From Flavobacterium xueshanense (GTDB lineage Bacteria; Bacteroidota; Bacteroidia; Flavobacteriales; Flavobacteriaceae), in the NCBI RefSeq assembly GCF_900112975.1, contig NZ_FONQ01000002.1, positions 372,001 to 436,000 of the forward strand: DNA of 64,000 nt. Direction: 5' to 3'. Positions 1-10,791 of this stretch are shown here, in pieces. Within the stretch, counting starts at the first letter, position 1; each line of letters starts with the position of its first letter. The translations under genes were made by a program, and so were the position numbers. Under the pieces are notes generated by a model. It was given only the letters and a program-made list of their open reading frames with translations, was not told where the DNA came from and did not search any database.

Positions 1-97
1 CATGTTTGTAGTTCAACCGTTACATGTGATTGTAGCGATTGAACTACTTATTGGATTTTCAGCTTTTAAAAAATATAAACCATCATCCGTTGCATCT

Positions 98-2935
98 ATG
101 AACAAATTTTACGTTGCATTTTTCTTTATCGTTCATATTGGATGTAGTGTTGCACAAAACAACACAGGATTTTTTGGAAAAGTCGTGGACTCAAAAACCC
201 AAAATTCATTAGGTTTTGTGGTCGTCAGTATTCAAAATACTACCTTGATGCAACTCACTAAAGACGATGGTAATTTTAGTTTTGATACTGTTCCCGAAGG
301 AAATATTTTGGTTCTGGTGCACAGTCAGGGATTCAAAGATGGGTTGTATCCGGTCGAAATTACTGAAGGACAAATGTTGGATCTAGGAACCATAACTTTA
401 GAAGAAGACCAATCCACGGAACAACAAAACAGTATCATAACTCTTATCGAAAGTGATTTTGGTGAGGACAACAGTAGTTCCGAAAGTACTTCCGGTCTCT
501 TGCAATCCTCCCGGGATGCTTTTTTGCAAGCCGCCGCTTTCAATTGGGGACAAGCCCGTTTTAGAGTTCGCGGATTAGACAGCGAGCATTCCACGATGAT
601 GATTAATGGCGTTTCCATGAATAAAATTTATGACGGAAGACCGCAATGGGGCGAATGGGGCGGATTGAATGACGCACTCCGCAATCAGGAATTCACGCTC
701 GGAACAGCACCTTCGGATTATACGTTTGGCGGAATTTTAGGAACGCAGGAAATCAATACGCGGGCTTCTATTTACAGACCCGGTTCCCGAATCTCATTTT
801 CATCAGCCAACACTAATTACAGTTGGCGCACGATGGCAACGCATGCTTCCGGAATGAATTCTCGTGGCTGGGCTTTTGTTGTGTCAGCAGGAAAGCGCTG
901 GGCGCAGGAAGGCTATTTTGAAGGAACAATTTATGATGCAAATTCTTTTTTTATAAGTCTGGAAAAAAAGTTAAGCGAGAAGCATTCCTTAAATCTGACG
1001 GCAATGTACACGCCCAATTCCAGAGCCAAAAATTCTCCAAACACTGCTGAAGTTACGCAATTGACGAACGTAAATTACAATTCCTATTGGGGTTTTCAAG
1101 ATGGTATAAAAAGAAATGCCCGCATAAAAACGATTGAAGAACCCACGATAATGCTAAATCATTATTTTAAAATTAATGATAAAATCAATTTGAATTCAAG
1201 TGTAATGTATCAATTTGGGAAAATTGCCAACAGCAACATTGATTATCAAAATGCGAATAGTCCTGATCCTACGTATTACAGAAAAATGCCCAGTTATTAC
1301 AGCTCCCTTTATGCAAAGGATAACGGAGAATTTTCGGGTGAGTTCACGCCGGATTATGAAAATGCGGAGAAAAGTAAAGCGGAGTTTTTAGCCCATTCTC
1401 AAATCGATTGGAAGGCATTGTACCAAGCCAATCAAAATCCAGTTTTGAATTCCAATGGAACTATTTCAGGTTATGAGCCTACAAAAAGCAAGTACGTTTT
1501 GTATGAAGATCAAGTAGTGGATGAAACGGCGGTGGCTACAACAAATTTGAGTGCGCAACTATCAGAAAATATCTTTCTGAATGTTGGAGCGTCTTTCAAA
1601 AAACTAAAATCTCATAACTCACAAAAATTGTTGGACTTGCTTGGCGGTTCTTATTTTGAAGATATTGATGCTTTTTATAGCGGGAATCAATCCCAGTCTG
1701 ATTTGAATAATCCAGATCGACAAGTGGTCGTTGGAGATACGTACGCATACAATTATAATTGTTTTGCCAATACTTTAGAAGCGTTTACGCAATTTAAATT
1801 CACTTACAGTAAAGTGGATTTTTATCTGGCGCAAAATTTTTGCAGAGCAGATTATCAAAGGGAAGGTTTGTACAAAAACGGAATCTATGAAACCAATTCC
1901 TTCGGGAAAAGCGAAAAAATAGCGTTTGAAAACTTTGGCTTCAAAGCCGGATTTAATTTGAAAATTTCCGGCAAACAGTTGGTGACTTTCAATGCGGCAC
2001 ATTTAACCAAAGCACCCTCATTAAGAAATACTTTTGCTAATTCCCGTTTGAATAATTCCATTGTTGACGAACTCGAAAGTGAAAATATCAGTAGTCTGGA
2101 CGTCAGTTATATCTATCGTTCCCCAAAACTCAAAGCCCGACTAACAGCGTATTATTCTCTAATTAAGAACGCTACTCAAATTTCTTTTTTTTATGCCGAA
2201 GGAATTTTTGATGATGGCGCTGGTTATTTAAACACTGATGCATTTGTTAGCCAAACATTGACGCAATTGAACAAGAAGAATGTGGGTGCAGAATTTAGTT
2301 TGGAATACCAATTGACACAAACATTTAAAACCACTTTTTCGGCGGCCTTTGGGGAATATATTTATGACAGCAATCCAAGAGTGACGTTGACAAACGATGC
2401 TGAAGCAACTTCAGAAAATACCAGTCCGATTTTTAATTTTGGAATGGCTTCACTCAAAAATTACAAGCAAGCGGGGATGCCACAACGAGCCTATTCCGTG
2501 GGAATTGAATATCGAGATCCAAAATATTGGTGGATTAGCGCAAATGTAAATTACCTCACCAACAGTTATATTGATATCTCACCCATTTCCAGAACCGAAA
2601 TATTTTATAAAAATCCCGCAAGTGGTTTTAATTTTCCGGAAGCAACCGAAGAACGGGCAGCAATGCTATTAAAACAAGAAAAATTTGATCCAACGATGTT
2701 ATTCAATCTTGTGGGTGGAAAATCATGGCGCATTTATGGTAAGAATGTTGGAGTTTTTGCCAGCATCAATAATGTACTTGATGTTACCTATAAAACGGGC
2801 GGTTATGAACAAGCCCGAAATGCCAATTTCAGACAAATTAATCAGGATGTTTCCAGTGGCACACCTTCTTTTGGGCCAAAATATTTCTACGGATACGGCA
2901 GAACGTATTTCGTGAATCTTTATATCAACCTGTAA
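98..2935 (+). CDS. TonB-dependent outer-membrane receptor with carboxypeptidase-like regulatory domain
   Basis: Outer-membrane, energy-coupled uptake receptor of unknown substrate. The reading frame is open from base 2, but the start at 98 is preferred because it begins a proper signal peptide (MNKFYVAFFFIVHIGCSVAQ); the residues before it look like read-through of non-coding DNA. The first ~100 mature residues form a CarboxypepD_reg-like beta-sandwich (GKVVDSKTQNSLGFVVVSI), followed by a plug region (FRVRGLDSEHSTMMINGVSM) and a long barrel rich in alternating aromatics. The C-terminus ends in YVNLYINL-like aromatic strands typical of barrels. About 945 residues, usual for the family. Ten bases downstream lies a DUF5689 lipoprotein, a pairing common in Flavobacteria, so they are probably co-transcribed. 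The substrate cannot be inferred. Confidence 0.9.
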   Translation: MNKFYVAFFFIVHIGCSVAQNNTGFFGKVVDSKTQNSLGFVVVSIQNTTLMQLTKDDGNFSFDTVPEGNILVLVHSQGFKDGLYPVEITEGQMLDLGTITLEEDQSTEQQNSIITLIESDFGEDNSSSESTSGLLQSSRDAFLQAAAFNWGQARFRVRGLDSEHSTMMINGVSMNKIYDGRPQWGEWGGLNDALRNQEFTLGTAPSDYTFGGILGTQEINTRASIYRPGSRISFSSANTNYSWRTMATHASGMNSRGWAFVVSAGKRWAQEGYFEGTIYDANSFFISLEKKLSEKHSLNLTAMYTPNSRAKNSPNTAEVTQLTNVNYNSYWGFQDGIKRNARIKTIEEPTIMLNHYFKINDKINLNSSVMYQFGKIANSNIDYQNANSPDPTYYRKMPSYYSSLYAKDNGEFSGEFTPDYENAEKSKAEFLAHSQIDWKALYQANQNPVLNSNGTISGYEPTKSKYVLYEDQVVDETAVATTNLSAQLSENIFLNVGASFKKLKSHNSQKLLDLLGGSYFEDIDAFYSGNQSQSDLNNPDRQVVVGDTYAYNYNCFANTLEAFTQFKFTYSKVDFYLAQNFCRADYQREGLYKNGIYETNSFGKSEKIAFENFGFKAGFNLKISGKQLVTFNAAHLTKAPSLRNTFANSRLNNSIVDELESENISSLDVSYIYRSPKLKARLTAYYSLIKNATQISFFYAEGIFDDGAGYLNTDAFVSQTLTQLNKKNVGAEFSLEYQLTQTFKTTFSAAFGEYIYDSNPRVTLTNDAEATSENTSPIFNFGMASLKNYKQAGMPQRAYSVGIEYRDPKYWWISANVNYLTNSYIDISPISRTEIFYKNPASGFNFPEATEERAAMLLKQEKFDPTMLFNLVGGKSWRIYGKNVGVFASINNVLDVTYKTGGYEQARNANFRQINQDVSSGTPSFGPKYFYGYGRTYFVNLYINL

Positions 2936-2945
2936 ATTAAAGTAT

Positions 2946-4301
2946 ATGAAATCAACATTCTACAAAACCTTTCTGTTTTTACTGATAATAATCACATTTG
3001 GCAGTTGTGTAACAGATGAGGTTGCGGCCCCAAAACTCATTTGTACACAACAGGATTTAGTTACAAATAAAACAGTGAGCGAAGTTCATGCGGTTGCAAA
3101 TGCCATTGTAACGCAATACAAATACGATGATGTCATCGAGGCGTATGTGGTTTCCAGCGATGAATCGGGGAACTTTTTCAAGTCAATTTCCTTTCAGACT
3201 TTGGCAACAGCCACCACGCCAGCCATAGGATTTAGCGTTCCTGTGGATGCTACAAATTTGTATATTGATTATAGATTGGGCAATAAAGTATACATAAAGT
3301 TGAAAAACCAATACACGGATATTTCGTTCGGTGGCATGCGCATCGGAAGTATTTTTGTGAATTCCTATAATGAAGGCGGAGTAGGACGGCTTTCGCAAAA
3401 TGAATATAAAAAAGTGCTGAATGCGTCTTGTACAAACGTAAAGGAAGAGGTTCTGGTTCGGTCATTAATCATGTCGGAATTGCTGAACGATGCTAATTTG
3501 AATACGTTGGTCGAATTGTCTGACGTTCAATTTTCAGCCGAAGCTGTAGGACGACATTATTTTGAGGAAGCCAATAACGTGGGCGGCGCTACCAATTGGG
3601 GTTTAATAGATAAATTAGGCAATAAAGTGTATTTTAGGACCAGTAGTTTCTCTGATTTTGCGAGTAAAATAGTTCCGCAAGGTAGCGGAAAAGTAAGGGG
3701 AATTTTGACGAAATACGGGACGGATTACCAATTATTGCCCCGTTCCGAAAAAGATGTTGTGATGACCGCAACTCGACTGGTTCCCTTCTTCGCTGAAAAT
3801 TTCGAAACCGTGGTTGATAAATCGAAATTAAGTCTTCCGGGATGGTCAAATTTGGTGCAGAAAGGAACGCTATTCTGGAAAGGCACAGTTTATTCGGGAA
3901 ACGGGTATGCCGAATTTAATATTTCTGGAACTAAAGTTGTTTCAAATATAGCGTGGTTGATTTCGCCTAAAATAGATATGGATGTTTACACGAAAGAAGT
4001 CTTATCTTTTAGATCGGCTCAACATCATTTAGACGTTGATTCCCAATTAAATTCTTTGGAAGTATATGTTTCCGGTAATTTTGACGGGTTGAATTTTGCT
4101 ACCGCAACTTGGGTTCCGTTAGCCGTTAATTTGCCCAAGCAAGCCACACCTTGGTATCAATTTATAGGAAGTGGCGCAGTAGATTTATCTTCGTACAAAG
4201 GCAAAATTAACATTGCTTTTAAATATACCGGTTCGGGGAAAAATCTAGCTTTGGATGGTGCTTTTCAAGTAGATGACGTTCAGGTTTTTGGTATTAAATG
4301 A
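2946..4301 (+). CDS. DUF5689-family surface lipoprotein with choice-of-anchor-like C-terminal domain
   Basis: Predicted exported lipoprotein: the N-terminus is a hydrophobic stretch ending in a lipobox (ITFGSC, Cys21). The middle part (about residues 40-270), with the motif EAYVVSSDESGNFFKSISFQ, resembles the DUF5689 OB-fold-like domain. The last ~170 residues (FFAENFETV ... WLISPKIDMD ... LDGAFQVDDVQVFGIK) look like a jelly-roll choice-of-anchor J domain. It follows the TonB-dependent receptor by 10 bp, so it may be a surface partner for binding or processing the receptor's ligand; that role is inference. No catalytic residues are recognisable. Confidence 0.75.
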   Translation: MKSTFYKTFLFLLIIITFGSCVTDEVAAPKLICTQQDLVTNKTVSEVHAVANAIVTQYKYDDVIEAYVVSSDESGNFFKSISFQTLATATTPAIGFSVPVDATNLYIDYRLGNKVYIKLKNQYTDISFGGMRIGSIFVNSYNEGGVGRLSQNEYKKVLNASCTNVKEEVLVRSLIMSELLNDANLNTLVELSDVQFSAEAVGRHYFEEANNVGGATNWGLIDKLGNKVYFRTSSFSDFASKIVPQGSGKVRGILTKYGTDYQLLPRSEKDVVMTATRLVPFFAENFETVVDKSKLSLPGWSNLVQKGTLFWKGTVYSGNGYAEFNISGTKVVSNIAWLISPKIDMDVYTKEVLSFRSAQHHLDVDSQLNSLEVYVSGNFDGLNFATATWVPLAVNLPKQATPWYQFIGSGAVDLSSYKGKINIAFKYTGSGKNLALDGAFQVDDVQVFGIK

Positions 4302-4349
4302 TTTTTATTGAAAGAAAGGAGTTGAGGTCATTTTTAGCCACAACTACAA

Positions 4350-4379
4350 TTGTAATTGTATTATATTTGCCTCTCTAAA
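4350..4379 (+). promoter_or_regulatory. Bacteroidota-type promoter for the FKBP gene
   Basis: TTG at 4350-4352, then a 19-base spacer, then TATATTTG at 4372-4379. This matches the flavobacterial consensus TTG-N19-TAnnTTTG exactly and lies 12 bp before the start codon. It implies the prolyl isomerase gene is transcribed on its own rather than only from the upstream receptor operon. Confidence 0.6.
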
Positions 4380-4390
4380 TAAATTATACG

Positions 4391-4855
4391 ATGAAATACA
4401 CTTTAATTGCTCTAGTCCTAACTCTTTTTATGTCTTGTGCAAAAGGCAAAACTAAAGTAACCGAATCAGTCGATTATGTAACCAAAAACGAAAAAGAAAT
4501 CGTGGATTACATTGCCAAAAATAAATTGACTGCCACAAAAACCGATTCAGGTTTGTATTATGTGGTTAATGAAGCAGGAAATGGTGTTCAACCAACAGCT
4601 TCATCCAACGTAACAGTAGCGTACAAAGGGTATTTTACAAATGGAGATGTTTTTGATCAAAGTAAGGCGGAAGGTATTTCTTTTGGATTAAATCAAGTCA
4701 TAAAAGGCTGGACAGAAGGCATTCCTTATTTTAAAGAGGGAGGAAGCGGAATTCTTTTAGTTCCTGCTCATCTTGGTTATGGAAGCTATGAAGGTGGGCC
4801 TATACCAGGAGGTTCTGTTATTATTTTCGATGTCAGGCTGATTAAAGTAAATTAG
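4391..4855 (+). CDS. FKBP-type peptidyl-prolyl cis-trans isomerase, lipoprotein
   Basis: Peptidyl-prolyl isomerase assisting folding of exported proteins. A short signal sequence ends in a lipobox (LTLFMSC, Cys16), so the enzyme is probably anchored in the periplasm-facing or outer membrane. The FKBP domain covers roughly residues 55-154, with typical blocks VAYKGYFTNGDVFDQS, IKGWTEGIPYFKEGG, LVPAHLGYG and a closing VIIFDVRLIKV strand. Its 154 residues match a single-domain FKBP with a short linker. It has its own promoter and a strong downstream terminator, so it is likely monocistronic. Confidence 0.9.
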   Translation: MKYTLIALVLTLFMSCAKGKTKVTESVDYVTKNEKEIVDYIAKNKLTATKTDSGLYYVVNEAGNGVQPTASSNVTVAYKGYFTNGDVFDQSKAEGISFGLNQVIKGWTEGIPYFKEGGSGILLVPAHLGYGSYEGGPIPGGSVIIFDVRLIKVN

Positions 4856-4876
4856 TTTAAGAATATTATAAAACAA

Positions 4877-4914
4877 AAAAGGCTGTCTAGATTTTCTAGG
4901 CAGCCCTTTTTGTT
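4877..4914 (+). terminator. Rho-independent terminator after the FKBP gene
   Basis: An 11-bp stem (4881-4891 pairs with 4895-4905, one G-T wobble) with a 3-base loop, an A-run before it and TTTTTGTTTT after it. It lies 22 bp beyond the stop codon. Confidence 0.8.
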
Positions 4915-5018
4915 TTATGAATCTATGTGGTAAAATGAATTACAACATACAAATTATTATTATTAACTCGTTGGGTGTAATTAATAAAAATTTCAATTAA
5001 TCTTTAATAAAAAATTTG

Positions 5019-5149
5019 AACCACATAGAAACATAGAAACATAGAAAAAAAGAGTAGGATAGCCTAATTCTTGGGTTCACATAGCTATGGTTTTCTCTGA
5101 AAAAGTGAAACGCCTTAAATAATGTTAAAATCTATGTTTCTATGTGGTT
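5019..5149. repeat. Intergenic inverted repeat (18-bp arms)
   Basis: AACCACATAGAAACATAG at 5019-5036 recurs as its exact reverse complement at 5132-5149, with 95 bases between. The left arm continues with extra ACATAGAA units. It occupies most of the 334-base gap between the convergent FKBP and GH97 genes. Nothing else was found in this gap apart from the FKBP terminator. Confidence 0.7.
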
Positions 5150-5189
5150 AAAAAATTAAACAAATTGAAATAAACCCAACGGGTTATTA

Positions 5190-8026
<2,837 letters not shown>

Positions 8027-9277
8027 ATGTTAGAAAAAGAAGTAATAAATTTCGAAAAAACGGCTATAGTTGGTATCGTAACTCAAAACCAAAGTGAAGA
8101 GAAACTTAAGGAGTATCTTGACGAATTGGAATTTTTGACTTTTACCGCAGGAGGTGAAGTGGTGAAACGTTTTTCGCAAAAAATGGAACGTCCAAATCCC
8201 AAGACTTTTGTTGGAACTGGAAAAATTGAAGAAATACATCAATTCGTTAAAGAAAACGATATCTCGACTTTGGTATTTGATGATGAATTGTCGCCTTCCC
8301 AGCAAAAAAATATCTCTAAAATCATTGTGGAATGTAAAATCCTCGATCGAACACACCTTATTCTGGATATTTTTGCGCAACGTGCCGAAACCTCGTATGC
8401 TAGAACGCAAGTAGAATTAGCACAATGCCAATATTTATTACCAAGACTTTCTGGAATGTGGACGCACCTTGAGCGTCAAAAAGGAGGAATTGGAATGCGT
8501 GGACCCGGCGAAACGGAGATTGAAACCGACAGACGTATTGTTCGTGACCGAATCGCATTATTGAAAGAAAAAATAAAAAGTATCGACAAGCAAATGGGAA
8601 CACAACGCGGCAATCGTGGCGCTATGGTTCGTGTGGCTTTGGTGGGATACACTAATGTTGGGAAATCAACCTTGATGAATGCCGTAGGGAAAAGTGATGT
8701 TTTTGTAGAGAATAAACTTTTTGCCACTTTGGATACCACTGTTCGGAAAGTAGTCATCAAAAATTTGCCGTTCTTGCTTTCGGATACTGTAGGATTTATT
8801 AGAAAATTGCCAACACAGCTGGTTGATTCTTTCAAAAGTACGCTGGATGAAGTTCGCGAAGCCGATTTGTTATTACACGTAGTTGATATTTCACATCCTG
8901 AATTCGAAGATCATATTGCATCAGTAAACCAAACGTTGTTAGACATCAAAGCGAATGAAAAACCGGTAATTATGGTTTTCAACAAAATTGACGCTTACAA
9001 GCATCTGACCATTGATGAAGATGATTTAATGACCGAAAAAACGCCAAGACATTACACGCTGGAAGAATGGAAATCGACCTGGATGAGCAGAGTAGGCGAG
9101 CAAAATGCTCTATTTATATCGGCTACCAAGAAAGAAAATTTCGAGGAATTCAGAGAACGCGTTTACGAAGCCGTACGACACATTCACATCACCCGTTTTC
9201 CGTACAATAAGTTTTTATATCCGGATTATAAAGACGCGGTGGAAAAAGAAGAAAAAGACGAGGAAGAAATCGAATAA
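8027..9277 (+). CDS. hflX: GTPase HflX
   Basis: Ribosome-associated GTPase that splits or rescues stalled 70S ribosomes, mainly under stress. The N-terminal HflX domain (with the conserved GMWTHLERQKGGIGMRGPGE block near residues 140-165) leads into a helical linker and a GTPase domain. G1 is GYTNVGKST (about residue 207), G3 is SDTVGF, G4 is NKID, and SAT near residue 365 fits G5. At 416 residues it is a full-length family member. The C-terminus ends in an acidic tail (EKEEKDEEEIE). A terminator follows 25 bp after the stop codon; the gene appears monocistronic. Confidence 0.95.
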   Translation: MLEKEVINFEKTAIVGIVTQNQSEEKLKEYLDELEFLTFTAGGEVVKRFSQKMERPNPKTFVGTGKIEEIHQFVKENDISTLVFDDELSPSQQKNISKIIVECKILDRTHLILDIFAQRAETSYARTQVELAQCQYLLPRLSGMWTHLERQKGGIGMRGPGETEIETDRRIVRDRIALLKEKIKSIDKQMGTQRGNRGAMVRVALVGYTNVGKSTLMNAVGKSDVFVENKLFATLDTTVRKVVIKNLPFLLSDTVGFIRKLPTQLVDSFKSTLDEVREADLLLHVVDISHPEFEDHIASVNQTLLDIKANEKPVIMVFNKIDAYKHLTIDEDDLMTEKTPRHYTLEEWKSTWMSRVGEQNALFISATKKENFEEFRERVYEAVRHIHITRFPYNKFLYPDYKDAVEKEEKDEEEIE

Positions 9278-9302
9278 TTTTCTCTTAAACATAAAATACA
9301 GC

Positions 9303-9336
9303 AATCCCTTTTGAAATTTCAAGAGGGATTTTTTTT
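9303..9336 (+). terminator. Rho-independent terminator after hflX
   Basis: A 14-bp stem (9303-9316 with 9317-9330, one wobble) runs straight into eight T residues. The two arms abut with essentially no loop, so the real loop takes the central AAATTT. Confidence 0.75.
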
Positions 9337-9382
9337 GGGCATGCCCCAGCTTTCTCTGCGTTGCAGCTGCGTCAGGCTGTTC

Positions 9383-9445
9383 GCTGCAATCTTTTATGTA
9401 GTCCCGAGGTTTCGGGACTATATAAAAGGATTTTCGCTTCCATCC
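9383..9445 (+). repeat. Hairpin-core repeat, copy 1 (degenerate arms)
   Basis: Conserved phrase GCAATCTTTT, then a hairpin (9392-9407 with 9412-9427, core TAGTCCCGA/TCGGGACTA), then AAAAGGATTTTC and CATCC. The outer arms are weak compared with the copies at 19872, 40762 and 59594. It lies after the hflX terminator in a 261-base gap. Confidence 0.5.
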
Positions 9446-9513
9446 TTCATGCGGGCTCTCGTGAATATAAATGCTTGTACATTGTTCAAAATCAATTTGT
9501 AAAAAAAAATCAA

Positions 9514-9521
9514 TATATTTG
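9514..9521 (+). promoter_or_regulatory. Candidate -7 box for the 68-residue membrane protein gene
   Basis: TATATTTG, 17 bp before the ATG at 9539. There is a TTG at 9497 but the spacing (14) is short. Confidence 0.35.
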
Positions 9522-9538
9522 AGAATAAAAAAATATTT

Positions 9539-9745
9539 ATGAAATCGCAAAATAAAATTACAAGATTTTTATTAACTATTGGCGGAATTCTTTTACTAAT
9601 GGGATTGTTGTCATTAGATTTAAATGATTTTTCTTATGATTTCAATAAAAAATCATATTTTAAAATTATCTCAGGTATTTTACTGCTTTTGATTTGTTTT
9701 ATTAAAATATACTTTGAAAAAAAGAAAACGGTTTCAAATAACTAA
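9539..9745 (+). CDS. Small two-helix membrane protein, unknown function
   Basis: A 68-residue protein with two predicted membrane segments (about residues 9-26 and 40-59) and a lysine-rich C-terminal tail (EKKKTVSNN), suggesting a cytoplasmic C-terminus. No family was recognised. It has a plausible promoter, sits in a gene-poor repeat-rich patch and is followed by a repeat (9769-9838) that recurs after the next small gene. The arrangement resembles a mobile single-gene cassette, but no integrase is present. It may also be a chance ORF; the coding-like signal peptide-style start and promoter favour a real gene. Confidence 0.5.
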   Translation: MKSQNKITRFLLTIGGILLLMGLLSLDLNDFSYDFNKKSYFKIISGILLLLICFIKIYFEKKKTVSNN

Positions 9746-9768
9746 AAATAATGTTGCTGGCACTTGTT

Positions 9769-9838
9769 TGTTCACGTTCAGTAATCTGTGACAAGTACTT
9801 ACTTAAATTAAGAAACAAATCATAACGTTTGTAACACC
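9769..9838 (+). repeat. Cassette-flank repeat, copy A
   Basis: Begins TGTTCACGTT and ends TAACGTTTGTAAC, with an internal ACTTAAATT. The copy at 10084-10196 shares the same beginning, the internal phrase and the ending. Each copy lies directly 3' of one small membrane-protein gene. Confidence 0.5.
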
Positions 9839-9893
9839 AATCGTTGAAATAGAATATTTTCAGTATTTCACATAAACTTTAAAACTATAAATT

Positions 9894-10064
9894 ATGAATG
9901 TTTTAGAAATGCAAATGAAAGAGTTGATACAAAAATCTAAAGATTATCTTGCAAAGGGAAAGCGTAAAATGCAATTTATAATTTTAGGCGTTTCACTGAG
10001 TATTTTAGCAATATATGAAGCAGGTAAAAGTTTTGGTGAATTAATATATTTTATCAAAAATTAA
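9894..10064 (+). CDS. Small single-helix membrane protein, unknown function
   Basis: A 56-residue ORF starting MNVLEMQMKELIQKSKDYLA, with a basic stretch (KGKRKMQ) and then one hydrophobic helix (residues 28-41) and a short tail (IYFIKN). The amphipathic, charged N-terminal half followed by a membrane anchor looks like a real small protein rather than random translation. No family was recognised. It lies between the two copies of a repeat and, like its neighbour at 9539, is followed by one. Confidence 0.45.
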   Translation: MNVLEMQMKELIQKSKDYLAKGKRKMQFIILGVSLSILAIYEAGKSFGELIYFIKN

Positions 10065-10083
10065 ATATCGATTAACGCGTTAA

Positions 10084-10196
10084 TGTTCACGTTTTCTGAT
10101 ACGGAACTCACTGGCTCTCGTCCGTCCTCATTCATGGAGATCGTTTGCAGCGAGTATCTACTTAAATTTAAAGACAATCTTTAACGTTTGCATCGC
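10084..10196 (+). repeat. Cassette-flank repeat, copy B, preceded by a 14-bp palindrome
   Basis: Shares TGTTCACGTT, ACTTAAATT and TAACGTTTG with copy A but carries about 40 additional bases that form an imperfect hairpin (GATAC...CTCACTGGC with GCAGCGAGTATC). Immediately before it, 10071-10084 is the perfect palindrome ATTAACGCGTTAAT. The imperfect folding with unpaired bases resembles integron attC sites only loosely. Confidence 0.45.
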
Positions 10197-10220
10197 TGAT
10201 AGCAAAAAAAAGAGTAAACA

Positions 10221-10249
10221 AAAAGCCCTTCAAAAATTGAAAGGCTTTT
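10221..10249 (-). terminator. Terminator of the sufS-to-DUF2480 operon
   Basis: An inverted repeat AAAAGCC...TTCAA / TTGAA...GGCTTTT lies 20 bp past the DUF2480 stop codon. Read on the minus strand, the stem ends in GGGCTTTTTGTTT. Confidence 0.7.
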
Positions 10250-10269
10250 CTAAGAAAATAAATTTAAAA

Positions 10270-10782
10270 TTACCTGCCAGGTGATTTATAAAGTGGAACT
10301 GCGGAGCACGCTTCACCATACATAATGCTTCGCGCAAAACGCTGTAAATATTGGGCAGCTAAAACATAAGCCCGCATCGGAACCGGTTTTCTGGAGCATC
10401 CTTTTATGATAATAGACTTGTTTTCATAAACTGAATAGTCAATTTCAGACAGTAATTCTTCATAAAGTGAAGCGTCTAAATCTTCCAAAGTTCCATTGAT
10501 AATTTTCTTTGCAAATGGCGCTAATTGAATCGCAACCAAAATAGAAGCCCAAGCCGGTACAATAGCATCGGTACTGCAATTTATTGCCACATATTGATCT
10601 TGGTATTGGGACCAATCGTGCTTTTTTAATTCCGATCTAAAATCTTTTTCTTTTAATAAAAATCCATCAAAAAGCCATTGCGAAATATCTATTTGTGTGC
10701 GAATCCCTGTTGGATAATAATCTTCAAGATCAAAAACTACCAAAATACTATTGGCAACTTTATTTATAATTTCATCTTCCAT
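10270..10782 (-). CDS. DUF2480 family protein
   Basis: A 170-residue soluble protein resembling the Bacteroidota-specific DUF2480 family, with conserved phrases DLEDYYPTG, DISQWLFDGFLLKEKDFR and the C-terminal GCSRKPVPMRAYVLAAQYLQ. The function is unknown in the family. It is the last gene of the minus-strand run beginning at sufS, 9 bp after the ABC exporter, which suggests a link to Fe-S assembly by context only. The remaining cysteines (in INCSTD, KGCSRK, EACSAV) could bind metal, but no known motif is formed. Confidence 0.8.
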   Translation of the reverse strand: MEDEIINKVANSILVVFDLEDYYPTGIRTQIDISQWLFDGFLLKEKDFRSELKKHDWSQYQDQYVAINCSTDAIVPAWASILVAIQLAPFAKKIINGTLEDLDASLYEELLSEIDYSVYENKSIIIKGCSRKPVPMRAYVLAAQYLQRFARSIMYGEACSAVPLYKSPGR

Positions 10783-10791
10783 ACCATTTTT

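Noticed and set aside
2..97. N-terminal extension of the TonB-dependent receptor
   Set aside because: Start at 98 gives the signal peptide; extension is uncharacteristic. The true upstream end may also lie outside the window.
8030..8410. Minus-strand frame inside hflX and similar frames in mfd, sufB and the ABC gene
   Set aside because: They lie inside well-identified genes and have no recognisable product or signals.
9337..9470. An RNA gene based on the compact GC-rich stretch after hflX
   Set aside because: The sequence matches the repeat family seen elsewhere; no tRNA cloverleaf or known ncRNA fold was evident.
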